Shown piece after piece: positions 43,364 through 52,269 of a stretch of 64,000 bases of DNA. Source of the DNA: Halopenitus sp041821145 (GTDB taxonomy: Archaea; Halobacteriota; Halobacteria; Halobacteriales; Haloferacaceae); contig NZ_JBGUBC010000012.1 in NCBI RefSeq assembly GCF_041821145.1, forward strand, positions 1 to 64,000, in the 5' to 3' direction. Position 1 is the stretch's first letter, and each line of letters opens with the position of its first letter. Position numbers and translations under genes: made by a program. The notes under the pieces are model-generated. The model was not told the DNA's origin. It saw only the letters and a program-made list of their open reading frames with translations, and made no database searches.

Positions 43364-44761
43364 TCACTCCCCGAGGAGCCTGCTGGACGCGGTCGGTGCG
43401 ACGTCGATCGACCGATCGTTCGCCGGACCGTCACCGATGGAGTACTCGTTCGATGAACCGCCGTTCGTGCCGTCCCATCTCTCCTCGTTCGGATTTCCTT
43501 TCGCGCCCGAATCAGAACTGGGACCGGAATCAGAGCCGGGACCGGAATCAGAGCCGGGACCAGATGAGTCACCCAAACCCGGACCAGATGAGTCACCCGA
43601 ACCGTCACTGGCTCCGCTCCCACGATTCGATCCCGCTCCGGCCTCGGATCCCCCGTTCGCTTCCGAACCACCATCGGACCGTCCCGAGTTCTGATCTGAT
43701 CCCTCGCCGTTTCCGGATCCGTTGCCGTCTTCGTCGTCATCGTCATCCTCGCCGTCATCGCTTCCGCCGTTCCTATCGGCGGCGTTTCCGCTCCCGCCGT
43801 CGTTACCGGTTCCCTGGTCGAACCCTCCGTTTCCGCGATTCTCATCGGACCCGGATCTGCCGTCCGAGACACCGTTTCCGGTGGCATCATCGGGACCGTT
43901 TTCGGACGATCCGCCTTTCAAACCTCGATCGGATCCGGGGAGCCCTTCCGGCGGCGTGCCGTTATCTGCCCTGGTCACGTTCGAGACGTTCGTCGATCCG
44001 TTCGACACGTTCGCCGGTATCCCGGTCGCGTTGTCCGGTCGCCCCGTTCCGTTTCCGGGGACCGATGTCGGTGGCCCTGCGCCGGTCCGATTTCGGGTCG
44101 TCTCGGGCGGTCCCTGTGCGTTCTCGATCGCCCGTTCGACCGCTTCGAGCGCTCGTTCAGTCTCCGGATCGTTCGGAACCGCGGTGCGAGTCGCGTTCGC
44201 GGCCGATCGTGTCGCTGCCAGCCGTGCCTGCGCCCGTTGGTCCGCGGCGCGGAATCGTTCGGCCGAAATCGACCCGTTCGCGCGTGCCTCGGCGAGTTGC
44301 GCGCGCTCCTCGCGTATCTCCACGACTCGCCTCGACAGCTCGTTCGCTCGATCGCGGCCCGCCTCGTCGGCGGCCTCGTCGTCGATCCCGGCCTCCCACA
44401 TCCCCTGGTCGATCGTGGTTCCCGTCTCCGCAGACGTCGACTGTACGAACGCCGTGATGTCCGACCCGAATCCGCCGGTAGCGGCTTCCTCGTCGCTCGT
44501 GTTTTCGTCGTCGCTTTCGGTTTCGTTGTCGGGTTCCGTATCGCTCGTATTGTCGCCGGTGTCGGCGTCGCTTTCATTCCCGTCGACCTGCTGTTCACCG
44601 TTTGTGGGATCGGCGTCGCCGATGCCGGCCCCATCGTCGAACCCGATCGGATCGATCGACGGATCGTCGGGACCGGTCGGTACCGCGGCGGCCGTCCCCG
44701 CGATGCCCCCGATCGTGGCTGCCAACAGACAGACTGCAAACACCGCGGCGAGAATCCTCAT
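43364..44761 (-). CDS. Secreted Ser/Gly/Asp/Asn-rich low-complexity protein
   Basis: 465 residues. Signal peptide at 1-26 (ILAAVFAVCLLAATIGGIAG). An acidic, Thr/Asp/Glu-rich segment follows (about 45-95), then a helical, possibly coiled-coil region (about 120-205: RRVVEIREERAQLAEARANG), and from about 215 a long low-complexity tail of Gly, Ser, Asn and Asp with many N-x-T/S sites. The tail has tandem 18-bp repeats encoding GPGSDS (about 43510-43562). No catalytic motif. The helical part could bind a partner; no family assigned. Confidence 0.7.
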   Translation of the reverse strand: MRILAAVFAVCLLAATIGGIAGTAAAVPTGPDDPSIDPIGFDDGAGIGDADPTNGEQQVDGNESDADTGDNTSDTEPDNETESDDENTSDEEAATGGFGSDITAFVQSTSAETGTTIDQGMWEAGIDDEAADEAGRDRANELSRRVVEIREERAQLAEARANGSISAERFRAADQRAQARLAATRSAANATRTAVPNDPETERALEAVERAIENAQGPPETTRNRTGAGPPTSVPGNGTGRPDNATGIPANVSNGSTNVSNVTRADNGTPPEGLPGSDRGLKGGSSENGPDDATGNGVSDGRSGSDENRGNGGFDQGTGNDGGSGNAADRNGGSDDGEDDDDDEDGNGSGNGEGSDQNSGRSDGGSEANGGSEAGAGSNRGSGASDGSGDSSGPGLGDSSGPGSDSGPGSDSGPSSDSGAKGNPNEERWDGTNGGSSNEYSIGDGPANDRSIDVAPTASSRLLGE

Positions 44762-44922
44762 TGATTGAGATCACTCGTGGCTCGCATATAAACTCCGAGT
44801 TCCGTTCGCACCGTTCACGCCCGTGAACGGTCACATAGATGACGATTCCCGTCGCATCTTCGTCGGGATTCCCACGGGACGATCGGGCGACACGCCGACT
44901 GATTCGGCCGCCATGGAGTCGA

Positions 44923-45936
44923 TCAGGACGTGATCACGAGCTTTCCGACCATTTCTCGGTCCTGCATCGTCTCGAAGGCGCTTGCGGTCTCCTCGAGCGG
45001 ATACGTTTCGTCGATCTCGGGCGTGAGTTCCCCCGTGGAGACGAGTTCGACGAGCGTCTCGAGGTCGCCTTGTGTCCCCATCGTGCTGCCGATGATCCGC
45101 TTGTGCCCACGAAACAGGTCGGCAACGTCGAACTCCGAACGGTCACCGGCGGTCCGTCCACAGACGACCATGGTCCCGTCGCGACGGAGCACGTCCATCC
45201 CGAGGTCGGTGTAGGGCCCGCCGAGGTGGTTCACCACCGCATCCGGCGTTCCGATCTCCCCGACGGCCTCCCGCAGCACGTCCGGCTCGGTTCCGTGCAC
45301 GGCGTGATCGAGTCCAAGAGATTTGACCCGATCGAGCTTCCTCGCCGAGGAGGAGGTGCCCACGGTTTGGGCCCCGAGCACGTTCGCTAGTTGCACGGCT
45401 GCGAGACCGACGCCGCCCGTTGCCCCCGGAATGAAGACGAGATCGGTGGCGCCCACGTTCGCCCGTTGGAGCATCCGATAGGCGGTCAGGTACGCGGTCG
45501 GGAGGGCAGCCGCCGTCGTCGCGTCGACGCCATCGGGACGGTGGACCAGCCTGTCGGCGGTGACGCATACCGACTCGGCGAGTCCGCCGTGATAAAGCGA
45601 GAAGGATTCACAGCGGTTCTCGGGTCCCTCACGACAGAACCGACAGCTCCGACAGGTCTCGATCGGACACAGTACTACCTCGTCCCCGGGGGCAACGTGT
45701 GTTACCTCCTCGCCGACCGACTGAACCGTCCCGGCGACATCGAGGCCGCTAACGAACGGTAGATCGTCGGTCTCGACCATCGCGGACCCTCCCTCCAGGA
45801 CCCAGAGGTCGTGCCGGTTGATCGCACGTGATTCAACGTCGACGATCGCCTCCCCGGATTCCGGTTCGGGCGTTGGTCGGTCGATGATCCGTACTCCCTC
45901 GGGGCCGGTCAATTCGGCGAATGCTGCGGCGCGCAT
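44923..45936 (-). CDS. Zinc-containing MDR alcohol dehydrogenase/quinone-oxidoreductase-like
   Basis: 337 residues. The structural zinc cysteines are in PIETCRSCRFCREGPENRCE. The Rossmann motif is PGATGGVGLAAVQLANVLG. The usual catalytic-zinc cysteine near residue 38 is replaced (AINRHDLWVLEG), so it resembles the quinone-oxidoreductase side of the superfamily while keeping the structural zinc. It reduces or oxidises a small carbonyl/alcohol or quinone with NAD(P); the substrate is unknown. I chose the ATG at 45936 (MRAAAFAELTG). Confidence 0.85.
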   Translation of the reverse strand: MRAAAFAELTGPEGVRIIDRPTPEPESGEAIVDVESRAINRHDLWVLEGGSAMVETDDLPFVSGLDVAGTVQSVGEEVTHVAPGDEVVLCPIETCRSCRFCREGPENRCESFSLYHGGLAESVCVTADRLVHRPDGVDATTAAALPTAYLTAYRMLQRANVGATDLVFIPGATGGVGLAAVQLANVLGAQTVGTSSSARKLDRVKSLGLDHAVHGTEPDVLREAVGEIGTPDAVVNHLGGPYTDLGMDVLRRDGTMVVCGRTAGDRSEFDVADLFRGHKRIIGSTMGTQGDLETLVELVSTGELTPEIDETYPLEETASAFETMQDREMVGKLVITS

Positions 45937-46113
45937 CGTGAGGGATTTCCACGGCGGCACCAATAGTGCTGGCGGCTATCGCAAACGGCGCTTTCGGCGC
46001 TCGGTGGCGGAACTGCGCCGGGATCGACGCCGCGATTCCCGACGATCGATATCGACGGTTGACGAACCCCACTTTCGATACCCTTTTGCGCGTCTCGCTC
46101 GGACGTGGCCACG

Positions 46114-46818
46114 ATGAGTCAGCGTGCGCGTGAGGAGTTGGCGCGGCGGATCGCCGGCGAGATCACTCTCAGCGACGACCCGGGCGCGACGCTCCGCAAG
46201 TGGCGGACGGATTTCGACGTCTCCCAGACGGAGCTTGCGGGCCAACTCGACGTCTCCTCGTCGGTCGTCTCCGATTACGAGAGTGGCCGCCGTGAGAGTC
46301 CCGGGATCGGGGTGGTGCGCCGGACCGTCGAGGCGCTGCTCGACATCGATGTCGACCGCGGCGGCGATCGCCTTCGCCAGCACGCACGCGTCCTTTCGGC
46401 CGGGTTCGAAAGCGACGTCGTCCACGATCTTCGGGAGTACTCGACGGCCGTCCCGCTCTCGACGTTCCATGAGGCGATGGGCGCGACCGAGATCGAATCC
46501 GGCGATCGCGACCGGATCTACGGCCACACCGTCATCAACTCCATTCAGGCCATCTCCCGGCTCTCGAGCGAGGAGTTCTACCGGCTGTACGGCCAGTCGA
46601 CGAATCGCGCACTCGTGTTCACGAACGTCACGCGTGGGGAATCGCCGCTGGTCGCGCTCCGGGTCGTGACGCCGACGCCGAACGCGGTCGTTCTCCACGG
46701 TATCGAGGAACCGGACCTGTGGGAACACGCCGCCGATCTCGCGAGGGCGGACGGCTTCTCCCTGGCGGTCGCGACGCGCGATCTGGACGAGTCCCTCGAG
46801 ACGCTTCGCGATCTGTAG
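46114..46818 (+). CDS. XRE-family transcriptional regulator
   Basis: 234 residues. The helix-turn-helix lies at about 30-75: LRKWRTDFDVSQTELAGQLD then SSSVVSDYESGRRESPGIGV. The C-terminal 150 residues form an uncharacterised ligand- or partner-binding domain (HTVINSIQAISRLSSEEFYR, LVALRVVTPTPNAVVLHGIE), as in the archaeal HTH regulators of this length. The start ATG is about 31 bases downstream of a TACCCTTTT element. It is divergent from the dehydrogenase gene (178 bases apart), a possible target. Confidence 0.85.
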   Translation: MSQRAREELARRIAGEITLSDDPGATLRKWRTDFDVSQTELAGQLDVSSSVVSDYESGRRESPGIGVVRRTVEALLDIDVDRGGDRLRQHARVLSAGFESDVVHDLREYSTAVPLSTFHEAMGATEIESGDRDRIYGHTVINSIQAISRLSSEEFYRLYGQSTNRALVFTNVTRGESPLVALRVVTPTPNAVVLHGIEEPDLWEHAADLARADGFSLAVATRDLDESLETLRDL

Positions 46819-46947
46819 ATCGGTTCGATCGAACTGGCCGAATCGAGGGCTCCGTTCGACCGACGCAACCGATTGACTTACCCAACTCGACTGCCCCGGC
46901 CCGCACGTCTCGAAGCGCTTACCCGACCGGCGAGTGGAATTCGGCAC

Positions 46948-48603
46948 ATGAACGAGACGCACGTCGAGTGGCGCGAATGGGGGACTGCGGCCTTCCGAGA
47001 GGCCGACGAGACCGATCGGCCGGTGTTGCTTGCGCTCACGGCGACGTGGTGTACGGACTGCCATGAAATGGACGCGCGGACCTACGGGGAACCCCGAATC
47101 GCCGCCAACATCAACGAGGGATTCGTCCCCGTCCGGGTCGACGTCGACCGCCGTCCACGGGTCCGGGAGCGGTACAACATGGGCGGGTTCCCCTCGACGG
47201 TCTTTATCACCCCCGAGGGGACCCTCCTCACCGGCGCGGGCTATCTCGGTCCGGACGGGATGCGGCAGGTGCTTGAGTCCGTGCGCACGATGTGGTCCGA
47301 CACGGGCACCGAGGCCGGACGGGTTCCCCGCGCGCTCGCCGGCGATCTCCCTCCATCAGGCGAACTTTCACAGGTGATCGAAGAACACCTCGCAGGACAA
47401 CTCGAGGTCCAGTTCGACGAGGAACACGCCGGTTGGGGCGACGACGCCAAGTTCCCGTTGGCACGGACGATCGAGTTCGCGCTCAAACGCGAGCGATCGC
47501 AGGCGCGTCGAACCCTCGATGCCATCTCGACGCACCTCCGTGATGACGTGGCGGGAGGGTTCTTCCGGTACGCCGGAACCAGGGAGTGGGAGGACGTCCA
47601 TCCCGAGAAGACTATCGACGTCAACGCCGCGACGCTTCGGGCGTTCGCGAACGCCTATCTCTACACCGGCGAGTCGGCCTACGCGGAGACCGCAAGTGAC
47701 GCAGTCGAGTTCCTCACGGACGATCTCTGGACCGGCGTCGGCGTCGGCGGCAGCATCGGCCCCGGAGAGGGTCGCGCCTACTACGCCAGTGACGCCGCGG
47801 ACCGCGCGGAGATGACGTCTCCCCGCCACGACCCCACCGTGTTCGCGGGCGGCAACGCGCTCGCGGCGGACGCGTTGTTGACTCATGCGGCCTACACCGA
47901 TGACGAACGTGCCCGCGAGTACGCCGAACGGATCCTCGACATGCTCGCCCACGATCTCGTTGATTCGGATGCTGGAGTGGTCACGCGCTTTCGAGCGGGC
48001 GACGAGGTCGGCGAGACCGACGTCTTGGAGGACGTTGCTCGCGTCGTCGCCGCGTTCACCCGCGCACATGGCGTCCGTGGCGAGGGCGTCGACGTTGCAC
48101 GCGTCGTCGCCGACCGGGCGATCGACGTCCTCCACACGGACGGCTCGTTCCTCGACGGCCCGGCGAACGGCCCGGGACTCCTCGATCGGCCGTTCCGCCC
48201 GCTCGACACCAACGTCGAGATGGCCGACGCGCTCTATGACCTCTCGCTTGTGACCGGCGAGGACCGATACGCGTCCGTCGCGCGCGAGACCGCCGAATCG
48301 TTCGCGGGGGCCTTCGAACGCTACGGCGTACAGATAGCGGGCTACGGCGCCCTCGTGGGGCGGCTACTACGTGGATCGCCGGTCATTCACGTCGGTACGC
48401 CGCCCGGAAGCGATCTCCATCGAGCCGCCTGGCGTGTCGCCGATCACGAAAAGATCATCGTCCCGAACGCACATCTCGCCGACTCGCCCGGAGACGCGAC
48501 CGTCGATCGAGACACAGCGGTGATCTCCATCGACGGTCGCGTCTCCGAACCCGCGAGCACTCCCGATGGGCTGATGACGCGAGTCGCCGAGATCATCGAG
48601 TGA
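46948..48603 (+). CDS. DUF255 thioredoxin-domain protein (YyaL/SSP411-like)
   Basis: 551 residues. The N-terminal thioredoxin-fold domain (about 1-115) has the CxxC in TWCTDCHEMDART and the cis-proline region GGFPSTVFITPEG. The rest is an (alpha/alpha)6-type helical region typical of the spermatogenesis-associated/YyaL family (WGDDAKFPLA, TLRAFANAYLYTGESAYAET). Its biochemical role is unknown; a redox or glycan-related function is suggested in the family. I chose the ATG at 46948. Confidence 0.85.
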   Translation: MNETHVEWREWGTAAFREADETDRPVLLALTATWCTDCHEMDARTYGEPRIAANINEGFVPVRVDVDRRPRVRERYNMGGFPSTVFITPEGTLLTGAGYLGPDGMRQVLESVRTMWSDTGTEAGRVPRALAGDLPPSGELSQVIEEHLAGQLEVQFDEEHAGWGDDAKFPLARTIEFALKRERSQARRTLDAISTHLRDDVAGGFFRYAGTREWEDVHPEKTIDVNAATLRAFANAYLYTGESAYAETASDAVEFLTDDLWTGVGVGGSIGPGEGRAYYASDAADRAEMTSPRHDPTVFAGGNALAADALLTHAAYTDDERAREYAERILDMLAHDLVDSDAGVVTRFRAGDEVGETDVLEDVARVVAAFTRAHGVRGEGVDVARVVADRAIDVLHTDGSFLDGPANGPGLLDRPFRPLDTNVEMADALYDLSLVTGEDRYASVARETAESFAGAFERYGVQIAGYGALVGRLLRGSPVIHVGTPPGSDLHRAAWRVADHEKIIVPNAHLADSPGDATVDRDTAVISIDGRVSEPASTPDGLMTRVAEIIE

Positions 48604-48663
48604 TCGGTGCATCGGGCGTTCGAGCCTGCATGCCACCTGTGGTTCGGGTTGTGACCTCGCCGA

Positions 48664-49599
48664 TCAGTCGTCCGCGTCGCTCACTTCGGATCGCAGCTGA
48701 CCCATGGTGACCTCGCGTTCAGCGTGGGCGTTGTGCTCGTGGATCGACTCCTCATTCGACTGGGCCATCCTGATCACGGCGTCGTTGGACAGATGGTCGA
48801 ACTCCGTAACCGTCTGCTCGGCGAGCGACCGCACGCAGTCCTCGACGAACTTCGCGTTCGCGTGTGCATGGTAGGTCATGTGGTCCTCGTCGGGACGTTT
48901 CGCCATGTTGTAGATCCGCGCGCTCATCGCGTCGCGTGCCACGTCGATGATCTCTCGGAGGTCGACCTCGGGATCGCCGTCGGCCGTGATCGTCAGCGTC
49001 GCATGGCCGCGCTGTGAGTGGCCGGGTTGTGGAACCGCTTCGAGGAACGACTCCGTCGTCTCCTCATCGACGCCAAGTTCGTGCAGCTTCTCGCGTGCCC
49101 GTGATTCCGACATGCCCTGTGAACACGGACAGACGGTCATGCCGGTTACCTCCGCGCCGATCTCCTCGCGGGTTCCCTCCTCGGTCGCCTCCGCCGAGGC
49201 GATGATCGTCGCCGTGTTCTGTGTCGGACGGTCGGAGGCGGGGGTGCGCTCGCGGGTGATCAACTCGGCGGTCATCTTCACCTCGGCTTTCGAGGTGTAC
49301 TCGTGTTTCTCCAGAAGCCGTTCGGCGGCGTCCCCACAGACGTCCTCGACGCGGTAGGCCTCCTCGCGGGTGATATCCTCCAGAATTTCGTCGATGACCT
49401 CCATGTTTCGGGACATATCGAGTCCCTTTCGGCCGCTCGGGAGGTCGACGAACACCTGGAACTCCGCCATCAACACGATCGGCCGATCGTCGCCTCGCGA
49501 GAGCTTCACGAGTTTCTGTACGTCGGTGACGCCGACCTGTGAGAGGCCGACGGCGATCTCAGGCGCCGACGCCTGGACGTCCGGCAGCTGGTGGCTCAT
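48664..49599 (-). CDS. mptA: GTP cyclohydrolase MptA (FolE2-type)
   Basis: 311 residues. Motifs of the GTP-cyclohydrolase I type B family: GLSQVGVTDVQKLVKL at the N-terminus, GMTVCPCSQGMSE with the catalytic cysteine, QPGHSQRGHATLTI, and HANAKFVEDCVRSL. MptA is the Fe(II)-dependent archaeal enzyme that makes 7,8-dihydro-D-neopterin 2',3'-cyclic phosphate, a precursor of archaeal folate-type pterins. The cyclohydrolase could also feed archaeosine precursor synthesis in haloarchaea; arcS lies 5 kb away. Confidence 0.93.
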   Translation of the reverse strand: MSHQLPDVQASAPEIAVGLSQVGVTDVQKLVKLSRGDDRPIVLMAEFQVFVDLPSGRKGLDMSRNMEVIDEILEDITREEAYRVEDVCGDAAERLLEKHEYTSKAEVKMTAELITRERTPASDRPTQNTATIIASAEATEEGTREEIGAEVTGMTVCPCSQGMSESRAREKLHELGVDEETTESFLEAVPQPGHSQRGHATLTITADGDPEVDLREIIDVARDAMSARIYNMAKRPDEDHMTYHAHANAKFVEDCVRSLAEQTVTEFDHLSNDAVIRMAQSNEESIHEHNAHAEREVTMGQLRSEVSDADD

Positions 49600-49687
49600 T
49601 ACCTACTGGAAGGGGCGAGACCTGATTAGGGCTTTCGAAACCGACGGTTCGACGGCGTGAGTCCCCGGCATGAGCGCCTGACGGTGG

Positions 49688-50101
49688 TCAGGGCCAGTCG
49701 TCGCGCTCGTCCGTCGTCTCCGTGACCTCGGTTCCCTCCTCGGCGAGCCGCCAGCCCGCAGCCTCGGCGGCGTCCTCGACCTGCAGGAACTCCCAATCGA
49801 CCGACTCAGCGAGCGCCTCCTCTTCCGGGGAGATGCCGACGAAGACGTGCCGGTCGGTTTCGAACTGGTCTTTGATGTTCTGAAGGCTCTCTTTGACCCC
49901 TCTGGGTCCCGAAAAGAAGTCCTGGCGAACCCGGTGTTTTCGCGTGAAGTTCGTCACCACGTAGGTCGGCTTCTCGCTTACGACCCCGACGTATTCCGTC
50001 CACTGTCGAGCATCGTTGAACACCGCGTTCGGGTCCTCGAACTGCTGGAGCGCCTCCAGTTCGAAGGCCAACGTCATATCGGTGGATCCGCCACTGTCCA
50101 T
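49688..50101 (-). CDS. DUF7124-type haloarchaeal protein
   Basis: 137 residues (about 129 if the ATG at MTLAFELEALQQFEDP is used). Compact alpha-beta pattern: AVFNDARQWTEYVGVVSEKP, TYVVTNFTRKHRVRQDFFSG, HVFVGISPEEEALAE, WEFLQVEDAAEAAGWRL. I associate it with the haloarchaeal DUF7124 family, function unknown; an HAD-like nucleotide or redox role cannot be shown. It sits 48 bases downstream of the oxidoreductase gene on the same strand. Confidence 0.7.
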   Translation of the reverse strand: MDSGGSTDMTLAFELEALQQFEDPNAVFNDARQWTEYVGVVSEKPTYVVTNFTRKHRVRQDFFSGPRGVKESLQNIKDQFETDRHVFVGISPEEEALAESVDWEFLQVEDAAEAAGWRLAEEGTEVTETTDERDDWP

Positions 50102-50149
50102 ATCTCGGATTGGCTGTGCCGGCCGAAAACCGCTTCGCTTCCCACGTCG

Positions 50150-51388
50150 CTACTGTTCGCTCGTCGGGGCCAGATCGTCGACGGCGAACCCATCCTCCAT
50201 CAGGATCTCCGTCTGATCGCCGACGTATCGCCGTTCCCGCATCAACTCTTTATACGCCGACTGGGGTGCGAGATCGCCGATCAGGACGCCGCCGACGATC
50301 CGACCGTCCTTCAGCGCCAGTCGCCGCCACTCGTTTTCCCCGGTTCTCGCTTCGACCGTCTCGTCGCCGAGGGTCGGATGGCCAAACGAGAGGAACGGGA
50401 ACTCGAAGTGTGTGATCGAATAGGACGTGACCCACCGGAACTTCTCGGTACCGTAGTCGACCATGTTCCGTGCCGCGATCGTTCCCTGTTCTTTGGCCGA
50501 CCCCCAGGCCCCGTTTTGTGCCCGGTCGCCGAGGATGAGGTCGTTGAACTCCGTGATGTCGCCGGCAGCGAAGACGTTCTCGACGTTCGTGCGCATGTGC
50601 TCGTCGACGATGATCCCGTCATTGGTCTCGATCGGTGTGTCCTCGACGATCTCGGTGTTGAAGTTCAAGCCGATCGCGACGCCGGCGAAATCACACGCAT
50701 AGCGCTCGCCGTTCGGGTCGACCGCCGCCTCGACGTGTCCCTCGTCGTCCACTTCGAAGTGGTCGACGCCCGAGTCGAAGACCGGCTCGACGCCGCGTTC
50801 GCGCATCGCCTCGTGCATGATCTCCGCGCCCTCATTCGAGAGGGCATATCGCCACCACGAGTCCCCTCGCATCAGGTATTTTGCCTCGACGCCCTGTGCG
50901 CCACAGATGGCGGCGAAGTCGATCCCGAGCAGCCCGGCTCCGACAACGACGCCCGACTCGGCGTCCTCGACGCTTTCTTTGATCCGGCGGGCGTCCTGAA
51001 ACGTCCAGAAGTGGTGGATACCGTCGGCGTCGGCGTTTTCGACCGGGAGCTGTTGTGGCGTCCCTCCGATCGCCAAAAGCAACTTGTCGTATGCGAGGAC
51101 GTCCCCTTCGTGGGTCCGGATCTCGTCGGCTTCGACGTCGATGTCGACCACGAGAGTGTTGAGTCGGAGTTCGATGTCTCGCTCCGTATACCACTCCTCG
51201 TCGTGGATGGAGATCGGAGCCTCGGGAAGCTTCCCTTTCGCGTACTCCTTTATCAGAATGCGATTGTAGAGGGCCTCCCCCTCGTCCGTAATGACCGTGA
51301 TGTCGGCGTCGGGTCGTTCCTCCCGAAGCGTTTCGGCGGCCGACGATCCGGCGACACCGTCGCCAACGATCACGTACGATTCGCTCAT
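50150..51388 (-). CDS. NAD(P)/FAD-dependent pyridine nucleotide-disulfide-type oxidoreductase
   Basis: 412 residues. The N-terminal FAD Rossmann fold is YVIVGDGVAGSSAAETLREE; the NAD(P)-binding fold is GVVVGAGLLGIDFAAICGAQ. The second FAD motif is NVENVFAAGDITEF. No redox-active CxxC is present, so it resembles the nitrite/rubredoxin-reductase or ferredoxin-reductase class rather than disulfide reductases. The C-terminal FEFPFLSFGHPTLGDETVEA matches that class. Acceptor unknown. Confidence 0.85.
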   Translation of the reverse strand: MSESYVIVGDGVAGSSAAETLREERPDADITVITDEGEALYNRILIKEYAKGKLPEAPISIHDEEWYTERDIELRLNTLVVDIDVEADEIRTHEGDVLAYDKLLLAIGGTPQQLPVENADADGIHHFWTFQDARRIKESVEDAESGVVVGAGLLGIDFAAICGAQGVEAKYLMRGDSWWRYALSNEGAEIMHEAMRERGVEPVFDSGVDHFEVDDEGHVEAAVDPNGERYACDFAGVAIGLNFNTEIVEDTPIETNDGIIVDEHMRTNVENVFAAGDITEFNDLILGDRAQNGAWGSAKEQGTIAARNMVDYGTEKFRWVTSYSITHFEFPFLSFGHPTLGDETVEARTGENEWRRLALKDGRIVGGVLIGDLAPQSAYKELMRERRYVGDQTEILMEDGFAVDDLAPTSEQ

Positions 51389-51585
51389 GTTCGGCCGTTC
51401 GGTACGGGGGTTAATGTGGATTGCTATCGACGTGAGGAATCATGAGGAATGATCTCATGGAGGGGATCACCTTGCTCCTTTAGGTCCTTAGAGGGGCTGT
51501 CGACGTCGAATCGCGTTACCACCCAACATGGTGCTGGTGGTTCGTTCGCCACAGATTCAAGGGCGTACGGACCCTATCCGAGTCC

Positions 51586-52227
51586 ATGAAGATCAGCCAG
51601 AACGTCCGCCATTGGGCCGCCAAGAAGGCACTCACGGCACCGGTTCTCGGCGAGGTGGCAAACGACAAGCTGGTGGATCTCCACACCACCATCTTTCTGA
51701 ATAAGGCTGACGATGACCGACGCGAACAACGGCGCGAGCACCTCGACGATTTCTTCGATGCGACGATGGACACCTACGTCGCGGCGCTCGAGTCCGGGTT
51801 TCCGGAGGCGGAGGCTCGGGAGATAACCCACATCCAGGCGAACTTCGACTTCTTCAACCACGGCTGGACGGAGATGATGGAGATACCTGGCGACGAACTC
51901 GAGGCCCACTACCGCCGCTACGGGGAGTTCCTTTCGGATCACGGGATCACGATCGACGATCCGCTCGGCAAGTTCCACCCTGATGAGGGCATCACGAGCG
52001 CTCCCGCGACGCCGGAGCGACTTGAGGAGCCCGAATACGAGAACGCGCTCGCCGGCTTTGCAGATGACGTGTACGTCGAAACGGATGACGGCGAGACGGT
52101 CGTCGGCGACCGTGGCGAGCCCGAGGACGTCGATCCGAGCGCGACTCCCGGACTCGACGAGGACGTCGACTACGCGAACGCGATCGGCGAGGAGTCTCCG
52201 ACCGGGGACGACCGCAAGCGCGCCTGA
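51586..52227 (+). CDS. DUF6149 protein
   Basis: 213 residues. MKISQNVRHWAAKKALTAPV, the helical core LHTTIFLNKADDDRREQRRE, then EITHIQANFDFFNHGWTEMM. The last 70 residues are acidic and disordered, with VDPSATPGLDEDVDYANAIG. It matches the haloarchaeal DUF6149 family; no catalytic motif, function unknown. It precedes the dihydroorotase gene by 42 bases on the same strand and may share a transcript. Confidence 0.8.
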   Translation: MKISQNVRHWAAKKALTAPVLGEVANDKLVDLHTTIFLNKADDDRREQRREHLDDFFDATMDTYVAALESGFPEAEAREITHIQANFDFFNHGWTEMMEIPGDELEAHYRRYGEFLSDHGITIDDPLGKFHPDEGITSAPATPERLEEPEYENALAGFADDVYVETDDGETVVGDRGEPEDVDPSATPGLDEDVDYANAIGEESPTGDDRKRA

Positions 52228-52269
52228 TGGATCGGACCGCTTTTTCCGCCCGCCATCGAGGATCCCGAT

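Noticed and set aside
43500..43620. CRISPR-like short repeats
   Set aside because: They are direct 18-bp tandem repeats in frame, encoding a Gly/Ser/Asp low-complexity tail, without spacers. No CRISPR array or cas gene was seen in the window.
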